Shown: positions 54,711-64,000 of the stretch, piece after piece
Layout of the letters: every line of letters starts with the position of its first letter
How positions within the stretch are numbered: the stretch's first letter is position 1
Source: Romanomermis culicivorax
Lineage: Eukaryota; Nematoda; Enoplea; Mermithida; Mermithidae
Assembly (NCBI GenBank): GCA_963922205.1
Contig: CAWUHX010000159.1
Coordinates: 186,001-250,000 of the forward strand
Length of the DNA stretch: 64,000 bases
Reading direction: 5' to 3'
The notes under the pieces: model-generated
Database searches by the model: none
What the model was told of the DNA's origin: nothing
The model's input: only the letters and a program-made list of their open reading frames with translations
Position numbers and translations under genes: made by a program

Positions 54711-56069
54711 GTGTCAGAAAAGCATGTTGTTTTTTCACTAAATGTCAAATCACTAATCAACATTACGTGGCCCAAGCTTCATGTCACTTTTACACCATGT
54801 ATCAAAAAGCATGCACATGAGATCACTAAGTGTCAGCATCAGATCTGACACATAGTTAAAAATATCAAATCAACAGTTTTTCAGGCCAAAAATGCTAAAA
54901 GTCAGATAATTCCATGCACTATGAGTCAATTTTACATTGTCATGAATGCTGTCCATTGTGGTTGTGAATGCTGCACAATTTTCCACAAAAATGATCACAA
55001 AATTAGCTTTAACATCAGGAATATTGATGGTAGAGCTTTGAAACAGACTTTTTTGGTTTTCTCATCAAATTTAGAAATACCTTTCACCTAATCAGTTTAG
55101 TATGTTGGAGAACCACGATTTCTCGGCTCAAAAATCAGGTGACTACAGGAATTATTAGTTTTGGACCTACCTGATCTGTAACTTGAAATTTTTTCCATCA
55201 TTTTTTTGGAAATGGTGCATAAACATGCGTAGAATCGAAATCTGCCATCAGATTTGAGCTAACTCATGATCCCACATGCCTAATTTGCATATTCTTCAGG
55301 AGAAATCATATGTTCACCAGTTTTTCTGTACTCAATAGCCTGTAGCTCAAGTTTTGTCGCACATATCCTGATGAACTTTTGATATTTTGTGTGCCATTCA
55401 TTTTTCTACATCATGTCGAGTTTTCATCTCTTCATAGCTAGTTGTCAGTTTTTTATTGGAGGGCAAACAAGAGTATTTTTATTAAAAAAATGCAAAAAAA
55501 ATCAGATTGTAATTACAGTAATACTATCAGAAATATCTGAAAAATAATCACAGATTCGGATTCCTCGGCATTTTAAGCACCAAATACTTGATCATTGTTG
55601 TCTAAGCACATTTGATTGCAGTTTTACAGGGCTGAGAAAACAGACAGTATAATTAGTCAACACTATGCCTCAGACTTGTATGCTCCAGGACATCACTATG
55701 CATCAGTGTGCAAAACTTCAGTATGTGATCAAAAATTCCTGCTTTCCGACTTTTTCACTAAGCGTCAAACTAGCATGATGTATGGTTCCACTGAGCCCCA
55801 GAACTTGACTGACACATAGTGACTCACTCAACATGTTAAAACACTAAGTGTCAGACGGCTGTTACTATGCATCAGGACCTCAAAGTAAGCATCAGAAGTG
55901 ACGAACTAAGGGTCAGTTGGGGATGGGGATTACTGTGGTTTAGATGGTTTACTGGTGACTACGTGACTACAGTATTCTTCCAATGCCATTCTACTATTGT
56001 ATATACAGTTTTGTTTTTTCACTAAGCATCAGCACAGACCATGTTCCACTGAGTGTCAGACTGGTAACA
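54711..56069 (-). repeat. Candidate 5' LTR or iteron-rich element, about 1.36 kb
   Basis: On the minus strand it begins TGTTACC and ends ..CTGACAct just before the candidate primer site, as an LTR would. It is packed with variants of 'cactaagtgtcag' (for example 54737, 54823, 55755, 55842, 55905, 56018, 56048). No matching 3' LTR is present, because the pol end of the element is truncated. Alternatively it is an unrelated iteron-bearing transposon inserted next to gag. Confidence 0.35.
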
Positions 56070-56514
56070 CCCACCCTTTGGACAGTAACTTACAACACTA
56101 GCGGCAGCATGTGAACCGCCTGTGAGACATTATCCCTCTCGTTGCGCATGCTGGCCTCTTGGCCCTGTAGTCATTTTTTGAACTAGAGAAAGAAGTGTTG
56201 AAACAGAGTCCTTATCTGTTCATCAACATGTTTAACATCCTCTAGTAATTAATCCTTCTTAAATTTAAGGAAGCTAATTTTACTAATTTTATAGTTAGCA
56301 TGAATTTTACATGTTAGTAGTTTTTCTAGAGTCTTCTAGAGATACTTAAGTAGTACTCCATCATGATTATTTGTGGCAACACGTGACTTTTGTATCATGT
56401 GAGTTTTTGAGAAATAAATCCTCTCAGTGAGGCAATAAGTATAACTTAGAAATTGTTTATTTTTCTAATCAAATAAATTATAAACATGTGACTATATGTT
56501 ACGAAGTGGGTATT

Positions 56515-56970
56515 TGTTTCTTAATGTAAAATCAATTTGCAAGCTTCATGGCAGTAGTTTTTGGAAATTTCTACACCTCCACTCATATCTTTTCGGCTGA
56601 GTTCATGAGAGTTAATGGATAAATTACAGGTTTTAAAATTTTTCAAGTAATAAAATTCTATAAATAACGACCCTTGAACATGGATTTCAGATCTAATTCT
56701 TGAAGTAAATGTTTGGAAAATTGATTTTTCAGCATCCCTGAATGTCAGTGGACATAAGAATTTGTAGTGCTTTGCGCTAGAAAGATTAACATTTTTTTGG
56801 GCTTTCACATGTCATCATAGAGGACTTGAACATTAATTTATCATGTGATGCAAATTCATTATGCTATTGTATACTGTTCTACCAAATTTGTTCCTTAATG
56901 CTTGTGAATTCGACCTGAAACTTGGAAACTTCAATTTTTTGTTCAATTTCAATGAATTTCCTCTCTTGGT
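56515..56970 (+). repeat. Diverged fragment of the 3.2-kb repeat
   Basis: It aligns with 1240-1660 ('gtaaaatcaatt...gcttcatgg', 'atctaattcttga.gtaaatgtt.ggaaaattgatttt', 'tcatcatagaggactt.aac', 'tcaatttc'). Together with 12330-12690 and 45195-45450, it shows that the long repeat is a mosaic of an old dispersed family. Confidence 0.7.
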
Positions 56971-57118
56971 TATATATAGAATTTGAAAATTACATTTATT
57001 TGGTTATTCATTTTTGGCCATAATATGTAGAAACACATGTTACTCATTTATAAATATTTTTGTGATGTACAGATTGTACAAATAAAATATTGGCTGCTGT
57101 TTGTACATGTGCAAATAG

Positions 57119-57976
57119 GTCATATACAAATAACTCTGGAAAGCAATACTGCTACTGTTTTTGAGGTTAGTCTTTTTGAACAGCTTCTGAATTCTGGCAA
57201 CTATGTAAAATTTTGTGTGAATTCCTTTTATGTGCATATCCTTATTATTTTTACAGCCAATAAACATTGCTATCAAGAAATTCAAAAAGTTTCCCCAGTT
57301 TGAGCATGAAATGTTCATTCACAGAGTGTATTTAGAGAAGGCTCCTTCTGATTTCTGTCATGCTTTTGCTATTGACATAGCATCAAAAGCGCTTATCCTA
57401 CCTCTGTAGATAGAGAATGATAGTTTTATACTTTGTACAAACTAGATCATACTATGGCTTGTAACTTGAGACATCTGTTGATCGATGTTTCAGATTGCGT
57501 TTCCAAACTATGTGATCATGGCTTACTACACAATGACTTGAGGGTAAATAATTTTGTGGCCACTTTGACTGGAGTGGGTGGACCCATTGACTTTGGGTTC
57601 ACCACAAGTCGTCATGAGTAATTCCCAATTGGACTTTTCACTAGTGTTGTCTCATTTGTCTCTCTTGATTTACAGCAGCATTTCTATGCTAAATTTCGAG
57701 GGGTGTGACCACATGCATCCCAGCGTCAGACAGAAAAAGATCCCCTTTTACATCTGGACAGAAATGTATTCCATAGGGTGTCCATTCGAGTCGCTTGGGA
57801 AGAAGTGGGATGTTTGTGGCCTTTTGACCACCAGATGCTGCATCAAGGCACACAGTACAATCCATGATCTAACTCTGGATTTTGTAAATATAAAAATGTA
57901 TTTAAATGGAATGTTGTTAATATTTTTTGTACATTGTTTGTTTTGTATCTATTCAGTTGATTTTGTATATATTTAG
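57119..57976 (+). pseudogene. Protein kinase pseudogene
   Basis: Exon 1 (to 57165) ends QITLESNTATVFE. Exon 2 (57257 on) continues in phase with NIAIKKFKKFPQFEHEM, the N-lobe strand with the ATP-binding Lys (VAIK position). It meets a TAG at 57407. After a frameshift, 57433-57617 gives HGLLHNDLRVNNFV, the catalytic loop (HxDLxxxN form), and PIDFGFTTSRH with the DFG metal-binding motif. The donor GA|gtaatt joins, over a 58-nt intron, to 57676 in phase. That last exon carries IWTEMYSIGCPFESLGKKWD and the C-lobe. All catalytic residues are present, but the stop and frameshift make it non-functional. The family is not typical of a well-known kinase group. The C-lobe paralogue lies at 15274-15573. 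Confidence 0.65.
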
Positions 57977-58389
57977 TTATATTTGTATTATTAATTTTGG
58001 ATATTATTTAATTTTGTATATTGTTATTTCATTTTGTATATTGTTATTTCATTTTGTATGTTGTTTGCTTTGTACATATTCAGCTGTATTTTTATTTGTA
58101 TTTTGTATAGTTTCCTAAATACATATTGTATAGTTTTGTAAATACATATTGTATGGTTTCGGGTTTCTGTTAGACAGAAGTATGAGTATGAGTGGAAGAT
58201 AAGTGAAGTGGTTTTGTCCTGAAAAAAGTCATTTTCATCAAAGCCTCAAGTTTTGAAAACTATATGGAATTTTTTTCTTTCATGGTCATTTCTGAATTCA
58301 GCAGGGTTGAATTGATGATAGACAAAGTTTTTGGAGTCTAAAAAATGAGGAGAGAAAGTTTTTGGAGTCTTAAAAAGTGTATCATTTTC

Positions 58390-59450
58390 ACTAAAATTCC
58401 TAGTTTAGATGGGTTTTTGGCAGAATTGTTTTGTTCATAAAAAACCTATGGTCATTTTTGAATTGAGCAGGGTCAAATTGATGGGGAAAGAAGGCTCTTG
58501 GAAGATATATTAGTGACTGGAGGATAGTTATGATTAACTTAGGGGTCTATGAACCCTTTGTTTTAGTATTTCAACTTATAGTTAAGTTAGAAACCAAAAT
58601 TTGTGTTTCATTCGCTTTCTCCAAGCAGAGATGCAGGGTGAACTTTATTTTTGAGGACATGACTGATCTCTAGCATTCAGAGATTCAGTTACTCGACAGA
58701 TTATTACTGTGTTATTCTGAATGATTTTTTTGATTGAGTCGTCACTATTTTCAATAATTTTTGATTTACTAATCATCTCAACATATTTTCTTGGAAATCT
58801 GTAATTTTTCTATTCTTCTATATTTATTGGAATTTTTCTAGGATTTCTGACTTTTTAAACTCTTTATATGAAAAATCTTTGTACATTCATTTATTGAAAA
58901 ACTTGCTTTATTTCATGTTTCCTTGGGAAATTCTGAAATTTGAGTGATTTAAATTTAAAATATTTGTAGTTGATCTGTTTGCTGATTTTTTTAACAACAC
59001 AACTGATATCTAGCAATCACTATACCAGTTCTTCAATTGTTAATTTAAATTATACTGATCATGTTTGTGTGTGTGTCAAAAATGTTTTTTGACTATTGTT
59101 TAGTTCAATCTTTTATGTATTTGGCCACAGTTTTCTGGGATTCTTCAAAAATTATCTGTTCTTGATAACTGTAATTATTGTATTTTTCTTTTTCCACTGA
59201 TGTATAAAAAAACTTCTCTTGATTAATTAAATGAAGAGTCTACCACTTTGAATCTCTCGTTCGGAAATTTTTTAAACTGAAGCTACTTGAATTTGAAAAA
59301 ATTTGTAGTGGATTCCTCTGCAAAATTTTTTGAATGAAAATTTGAATTTTTGACCAAAATTGTTGTGGTTAAATTATTGCCGTTGTTCACTATCTTCAAA
59401 CTGCTGCTGTATCCTGGTATCTGTGACCTTATTTGCAGCTTGGTTTTACT
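58390..59450 (+). repeat. Interspersed repeat family, third copy, joined to a 28.8-kb type repeat
   Basis: 58390-59340 matches the reverse complement of 36990-38215 and the forward strand of 45440-46490. 59345-59450 matches 28810-28920 ('ttggccaaaat.gttg...ttaaattactgc', 'tatctgtgacctt.tttgcag'). No coding frame is shared among the copies. Confidence 0.7.
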
Positions 59451-59870
59451 ATTTCTAGCTCCATAGCTTATTTTCAGGTGTTCACTTCAACCTTTCAACA
59501 TGAGCAGTTTTTTTCTTCAAAGTGTTCAAAATTCAATGTCATCCAGACTTCACTCCAAACATCAAATTCCCCAAGCAACCTTAGTTGCTATGCAAAGTCC
59601 TATTAGTTTAATGCGATCATCTGGTCACAAAGAGAGTCATTGCTGCTCTGAAGGTATACCTGCAGTCCCAGCCTGATTTACCATAAAAATGAAAACTTGT
59701 CATTTAAATTTGACTTGAATCTGTCTGGACACATCACTTATCAGAATGAACAACTTCAATGCTGTGGAAAATTGTGATTGGTAGGTGCCATAGTCACAGA
59801 ATTTCATTGGCTAGTAAGACAGTGAGGAGAATGTCACCTTTAGAGATACCCACACTTAGTCCATACTCTT
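59451..59870. other. Unassigned sequence
   Basis: I see no repeat, RNA or coding frame worth naming in this stretch. Confidence 0.4.
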
Positions 59871-59875
59871 ACCAC

Positions 59876-60085
59876 TCAACTCTGCAGTGTCTCTGTCCAA
59901 CATTCTATTGAAAACTCCATGCCTGGAAATTCCAAACATTGATTTAGATGGAACCCTTTCAGGTTCAATTTTGAACTGAAAAATTTTGAAACCAAGGGCT
60001 TCAAATATATAACATCAATGCATATGGTTTGGTCAGTGACAAACTTCAAAGTTCTGGCATTTCTGCCATGACTCTGTAATCTCAA
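59876..60085 (-). pseudogene. Exon-like frame of unknown gene
   Basis: 70 codons of ordinary composition (RNARTLKFVTDQTICIDVIY, KLNLKGFHLNQCLEFPGMEF). It lies downstream of the small gene at 60138-60350 on the same strand and may be a later exon of it, but I could not place a splice that joins them. Confidence 0.3.
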
Positions 60086-60137
60086 CTTGACTATTCCTTA
60101 CCATACTCTATCTGATACACTTTGTTTCTCATTTGCC

Positions 60138-60350
60138 CTTTAGTCACCCATTAAGAAGTATGAGCATGAAGTCACCCTTTCCATTGCACCTAAGATGGAC
60201 TGACTTTTCCTGCCTAAAAAATTTCAAAAAAATTAACTCACCATTAGCATAGTAAAGACAATTTAATTCATTGCCAATATTCTCGCTGACTTGCCTGATG
60301 TGCTCATCCAGTACAATTTCCTTTATGATCGAGTAAAATTGTTCACTCAT
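60138..60350 (-). CDS. Small minus-strand gene start with a very short candidate intron
   Basis: ATG at 60350 opens MSEQFYSIIKEIVLDEHIRQ... to YYANG, ending at a consensus donor (g|gtgagt, 60236-60241). An acceptor tttttttag 28 nt away would join in phase to RKSQSILGAMERVTSCSYF... and stop near 60138. Without splicing the frame stays open to 60144 with a different tail (EKSVHLRCNGKGDF). Both versions are plausible, and 28 nt would be extremely short for an intron. Family unknown. Confidence 0.4.
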
Positions 60351-60960
60351 TTTTCAATTTGGAAAAAAATCCAAATTTTTAAAAATTTCTAAGGAGAACA
60401 TTAGGGCAGAAAAACATTTGTGCAAAATTTGACAGTAGAAGCAAAAAAATATGAAAATTGAGTTTGCCTGTTGTGTTCATGCTGTGCGGTTGTCTTTTCT
60501 CATTTTGGACGCTATATTTTTTCTATATGTTTTGCACAGCACAAAAGTTCGAGTAGTGTATAACTAGTGGCAAACTCGAAACGCATTTATTAGTAATAAA
60601 TTCATTAATTTTATCAATTTTCTTTAAATTTTAATTATTCCTGACCGAGGATGATCAAATACATTAGCAGATAATTTACCAGGATACAAGGGGTCAGAAA
60701 TCAGGATTTGTAAGTAAACAAAAACAAGGTAAGATATGCAAATGATGTTTAGGTGGGTCCTATGCAAATTTAAGAAACACATTGACTATTTTCACAACTG
60801 GCCTTTTTAGTTCTACCAACTACAAAGTCGAGCACCTTTATTGCTGTCAGATTTAGCCATTACGATTATTGTTCATTGTTTGATTATTATTCAATCAATC
60901 CTAGCCGCAAAATTTCGTTTACGACGAGAGTTTATTGCCTACAACTCTAGCGGCAATATT
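60351..60960. other. AT-rich sequence, probably 5' region of the LINE on its right side
   Basis: No frame is called here. The composition changes to a more balanced one from about 60840 onward, just before the LINE ORF1 start, so the 5' UTR of the element may begin in this interval. I found no clear target duplication. Confidence 0.35.
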
Positions 60961-60970
60961 TTATTTTATT

Positions 60971-61252
60971 ATGGCTGAACAATGCAAAAACCCCAACAAT
61001 AATGAAGAACAAAATCGAAAAAACGGTGGCAATCAAGCTGGCTCAAAACGACGGCGGGAAGAAGACGAATTTCTGACTGGCGAAACTGGACAAAATCAAC
61101 AAAGTCGAGACCCCAGAGATTTGAAAAACCGAGTCGGCAATTTAGAACGAAAATTTGAAGAAATGGACCGAAAAGATCGTAAGACTGCAATTTGGTTGTA
61201 TGATTTCCCGGTGAGTTCTCTTTTATTTAAAGTATCAGACAATTTAAAGTAG
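60971..61252 (+). CDS. LINE ORF1, first part (coiled coil)
   Basis: The real ATG is at 60971 (MAEQCKNPNNNEEQNRKNGG). A basic KRRREED segment follows, then a coiled-coil-like stretch (DLKNRVGNLERKFEEMDRKD) and KTAIWLYDFP, which fits the first strand of an L1-type ORF1 RRM. A donor-like gtgagt follows at 61211 and the frame ends at 61252. The rest of the RRM is found in a second frame from 61520. The protein would bind element RNA as a trimer. The 300 bp between the two parts may be an intron or an insertion; the donor phase and the downstream frame do not agree. Confidence 0.55.
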   Translation: MAEQCKNPNNNEEQNRKNGGNQAGSKRRREEDEFLTGETGQNQQSRDPRDLKNRVGNLERKFEEMDRKDRKTAIWLYDFPVSSLLFKVSDNLK

Positions 61253-61519
61253 GTAACAGACAAGAGAGATGGGAATCAAAGATAACACCCATTGGGAAGC
61301 TTAGCCTTCTATAAAGTTCAGCTAGCAATGCTGCCAACTGTCAAAATTTTTTAAAAGTAAGAACTAAGCTAAATGTTAACAAAAATAAATTAAATCAACA
61401 GCAAATGAACATCTAACCAAAAGGAAACAAATTATTATATTTAAATTATTTCTATAATTTTATGCTCAAAATTTTCCTTTTTTCCGGCCGATATTCTACC
61501 TATCAGCCCAAAAACCAAA

Positions 61520-61816
61520 ATGGCCGAAAGAAAAGATCAATTACGAAAATTTTTCGACCTGATCATGAAGGTTCCGGACAGCAACAAAATTGAATTGCAA
61601 TGGGTCGGCATTTTCCCGTCCAAACGAGATGCAAAGCACATTCAGGTCAAAGTGGACTTTCTCCGCATGGATGACAAGCATTTAGTCGCCTCCAATGTTA
61701 AAGAACTGGTCAAATTTAACGAAAATCGTAAACCAGCAACCATTTGGAGCAACGACATGACGGACGAACAACGAAATGATGAAAAGAAAAGGCGCCAAAA
61801 AAAACAAAAGAAATGA
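61520..61816 (+). CDS. LINE ORF1, second part (RRM and C-terminal region)
   Basis: ATG at 61520, MAERKDQLRKFFDLIMKVPD. Then come HIQVKVDFLRMDDKHLVASN, KELVKFNENRKPATIWSNDM and the basic end TDEQRNDEKKRRQKKQKK. L1/Tx1 ORF1 proteins have the same order: RRM, then 'I.V.F....DK..V......L' and a basic 'D.T..QR..EKK.R' tail. It is intact and ends 393 bases before ORF2. Confidence 0.6.
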   Translation: MAERKDQLRKFFDLIMKVPDSNKIELQWVGIFPSKRDAKHIQVKVDFLRMDDKHLVASNVKELVKFNENRKPATIWSNDMTDEQRNDEKKRRQKKQKK

Positions 61817-61959
61817 GAACATTGACCAAAACATTGACCAAGGATTTTTGTTTTGTTTTTTTTTTTTTATTTGCTTATAAATATTGTTATTTATTTATAT
61901 TATTTGTGTTTTTGTTTACACAAGTTATAAATAGCTTGTAAGTTGTAAATAACTGGAAA

Positions 61960-62115
61960 TTGAGCAACACCGCGCATATGCGCACTAACATGAGACTTGG
62001 CCTTCGGGCCTTGTTTCAGCATCTTTTAACTGAGACTTGACTTTGGGGTCTTGTTTCTGCATCTTTAACTTACAGTCCATTTCTGCTTAGGCAGAAATGC
62101 GACCCTGCTTCGGCA
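61960..62115 (+). promoter_or_regulatory. Hairpin-rich spacer between LINE ORF1 and ORF2
   Basis: Three compact inverted repeats follow one another: gcgcatatgcgc (61973-61984), ggccttcgggcc (about 62000-62011) and atttctgcttaggcagaaat (62079-62098). A tandem pair of about 40 bp ('tgagacttg.c.t.gg..ttgttt.tgcatctttaact') covers 61991-62071. The position, just upstream of ORF2 in a two-cistron LINE, suggests a role in ORF2 translation or RNA structure. That role is inference. Confidence 0.4.
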
Positions 62116-62209
62116 GACTAACTGAAAAATTAATCAAATTATTGTTACTCACACAAAAATTAGAATTTTTGATGAAAACTAAATTTGGAGAAGCTACTAG
62201 TTTGTTTTT

Positions 62210-64000
62210 ATGGCTTATAATTTTAAATGTATTTCTATTAATGTAAAAGGGTTAAAAAAGGATACCAAAAGGAGAGGAATTTTTAATTTTGTGAAACAAA
62301 ATAAATTTGATATAATTTTTATGCAAGAAACACATTGGATAGAAAAACAAGAGAGGAGAATTCTACTAGAATGGGGCATGGGATTGAATAATAAAAATGC
62401 TGTAGTCTCATCTTATGGGACTTCAAATTCAAGAGGAGCTGCCATTTTAATAAATAATACTGTAAATTGTGAAGTGAGGGAAACTTTGGTGGACACAAAT
62501 GGCAGATATGTATTCATGAAAGTCAAAATTGAGGGGACTGAGTTTTTATTAGTAAATTTATATGCACCTGTCACAGAAAAAGAGCAAATATTGTTCTGGG
62601 CTGAAATTGATGAAAAGCTAAAATATTTCAACCAAGAAAATGAAGGTAAGTTAATAATTGGTGGAGACTTTAATGTTATACTTGACCCAAAATTAGATAA
62701 ACAAGGAGGTAATGACCTAAACTTAAAAAGGAGATCAGTTCAAGTTCTGAAGGAAATTTTAGACAGATATGAGTTGACTGATATATACAGGTTTATGAAC
62801 CCAACAAAAAAAGTTTACACATGGTCTCAAAATACTCCCCAAATAAAATGCAGATTAGATCATTTTCATGTGTCAGAGGAAATAATAGACGAGAGCTCTG
62901 AATGTGAAATAATACCAGGGCTGCCTACTGATCATAAAGCAATAACAGTAAGAATATCTGGAAAATTGTATAAAAAGAGAGGACCTGGACTATGGCATTT
63001 TAACAATTCCTTAATACATGACAAGGAATACGAAGTAAGATTACAGGAGATTGTTAAAACTGCCCAATGTGAATCAACAAAAAATGCCTTTGATCCTGCT
63101 AAAACATGGGAATATGTGAAGTATAAAATCCGAGATATGACAATAAAACATTCAAAAACTAAATCAAAAGAAAAGAAAAACTATGAGACAGAGCTAAGAC
63201 AAGAACTGCAGCAAATACAAGACAGAGTTGAAAATAATCCAGTAGATAACAGAAGGGAAAGTGAAATAAAAGCACAACTCAATGAAATAATGCAAAAAAA
63301 GCCAAGTTTGCAATGGAAAGATCAAAAATAAAATGGTCACTAGAGGGTGAAAGGCCAACAAAGTACTTTCTAAACATGGAAAAAAGAAACTATAATAGGA
63401 AAAATATATCAAAATTAGGAATAGAAAATGGAACAGAAATTGTAGAAAGAAAAGAAATTTTAGACAGAATACATGATTACTATAAGAAAATTTATTCCAA
63501 AGAAGTTAGGCATACAAAAATTGAAGAATTTTTCCAAAATGAACAGATAATACTACCACTTCTAGAAAATACAGAAAATGAAAATTTGGAACAGCCAATA
63601 ATGGACAATGAATATAAAAAAACAATTTTCTCAATGACTAACAATAAGTCCCCAGGGGATGATGGCTTAACAGTGGAGTTTTATAAGCAATATTGGGAAA
63701 TCATAAGAAAGTCTATGACAGAATGCTTTAATTATGCTCTAGAAACGGGTATTCTGCCCGCATCAATGAAGAGAAGTGTTATAACTTTGATCCCAAAACC
63801 TGGAAAAAATGGGCAACTACTGGAAAACTGGAGACCAATATCACTGCTAAATGTTGATTACAAAATTATGGCAAAAACCCTGGCTGAGAGACTAAAGAGG
63901 TTACTGAAGAACATAATCAAAGAGGATCAAAAAGGTTTTGTCCCTGGGAGATACATAGGAGAAAATATCAGGTACTTACTGGATATAATAGAACATTATG
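62210..64000 (+). CDS. LINE ORF2, L1/Tx1-type endonuclease and reverse transcriptase, frameshifted and cut by the window edge
   Basis: ATG at 62210. The apurinic-type endonuclease has CISINVKGLKKDTKR, IIFMQETHW (catalytic Glu), LLVNLYAPV, IIGGDFNVILDP, YTWSQNTPQIKCRLDH and LPTDHKAI, all the expected catalytic blocks. The frame ends at 63331 because of a one-base change in the A-run near 63294-63300. The adjacent frame continues without a break: EGERPTKYFLNMEKRN, NKSPGDDGLTVEFYKQYW, TLIPKPGKNGQLLENWRPIS and DQKGFVPGRYIGENIR, the first reverse-transcriptase blocks. The YxDD box and C-terminus lie beyond the window. Apart from the indel the copy looks young. Confidence 0.9.

Noticed and set aside
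62413..62631. Minus-strand frame opposite LINE ORF2
   Set aside because: Shadow of the endonuclease coding sequence.

Overview
The window is eukaryotic nuclear DNA, most likely from an invertebrate animal. The evidence is canonical GT-AG introns (often 55-80 nt), AATAAA signals after coding frames, an AT-rich base composition, and a mix of transposon classes typical of animals: an L1/Tx1-type LINE, a Ty3/gypsy-like LTR element carrying an envelope-like region, a Tigger/pogo relic, hAT-like MITEs and a foldback element. The sequence alone does not let me name the species. Nothing in it looks bacterial or organellar except the possible ancestry of one protein.

Layout. 1-3242 and 7796-11037 are one long direct repeat. 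Between the copies lies a 787-codon intronless frame (3247-5610) with degenerate RTX-like glycine/aspartate motifs and a hydrophobic N-terminal segment, followed by a GC-richer non-coding spacer. 11-20 kb is mostly old repeats: C-rich MITEs, a diverged tandem array, a MITE split by a Tigger insertion and a foldback element. It also holds two minus-strand coding exons, one of them a protein kinase C-lobe. 20-36 kb is dominated by a degenerate segmental duplication (about 21.6-24.6 and 29.4-32.0 kb), with several decayed coding fragments that I cannot name.

38.3-41.4 kb is the best group of intact small multi-exon genes. They are on the plus strand, very tightly packed, and splice in phase at nearly every joint I tested. 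They match no family I recognise. 42-43.7 kb holds minisatellites. 43.9-45 kb is a related-looking pseudogene, with decayed inverted relatives at 48.7-49.4 kb. 46.6-47.4 kb is a broken SGNH-hydrolase-like gene.

49.6-56.1 kb, on the minus strand, is a decayed LTR retroelement. Read in its own direction it shows a candidate LTR, gag (interrupted by a hAT-like element with a perfect 8-bp target duplication), two small intact frames, an envelope-like region, protease and the start of pol. Having the envelope-like region ahead of protease is unusual. 57.1-58 kb is a kinase pseudogene paralogous to the 15-kb exon. 59.9-60.35 kb has a small minus-strand gene fragment. From 60.97 kb to the right edge is an L1/Tx1-type LINE, with ORF1 in two pieces, a hairpin-rich spacer, and ORF2 with a single-base frameshift.

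The most interesting items are the RTX-like gene between long identical repeats, the gag/envelope/protease order of the LTR element, and the operon-like cluster of short genes.
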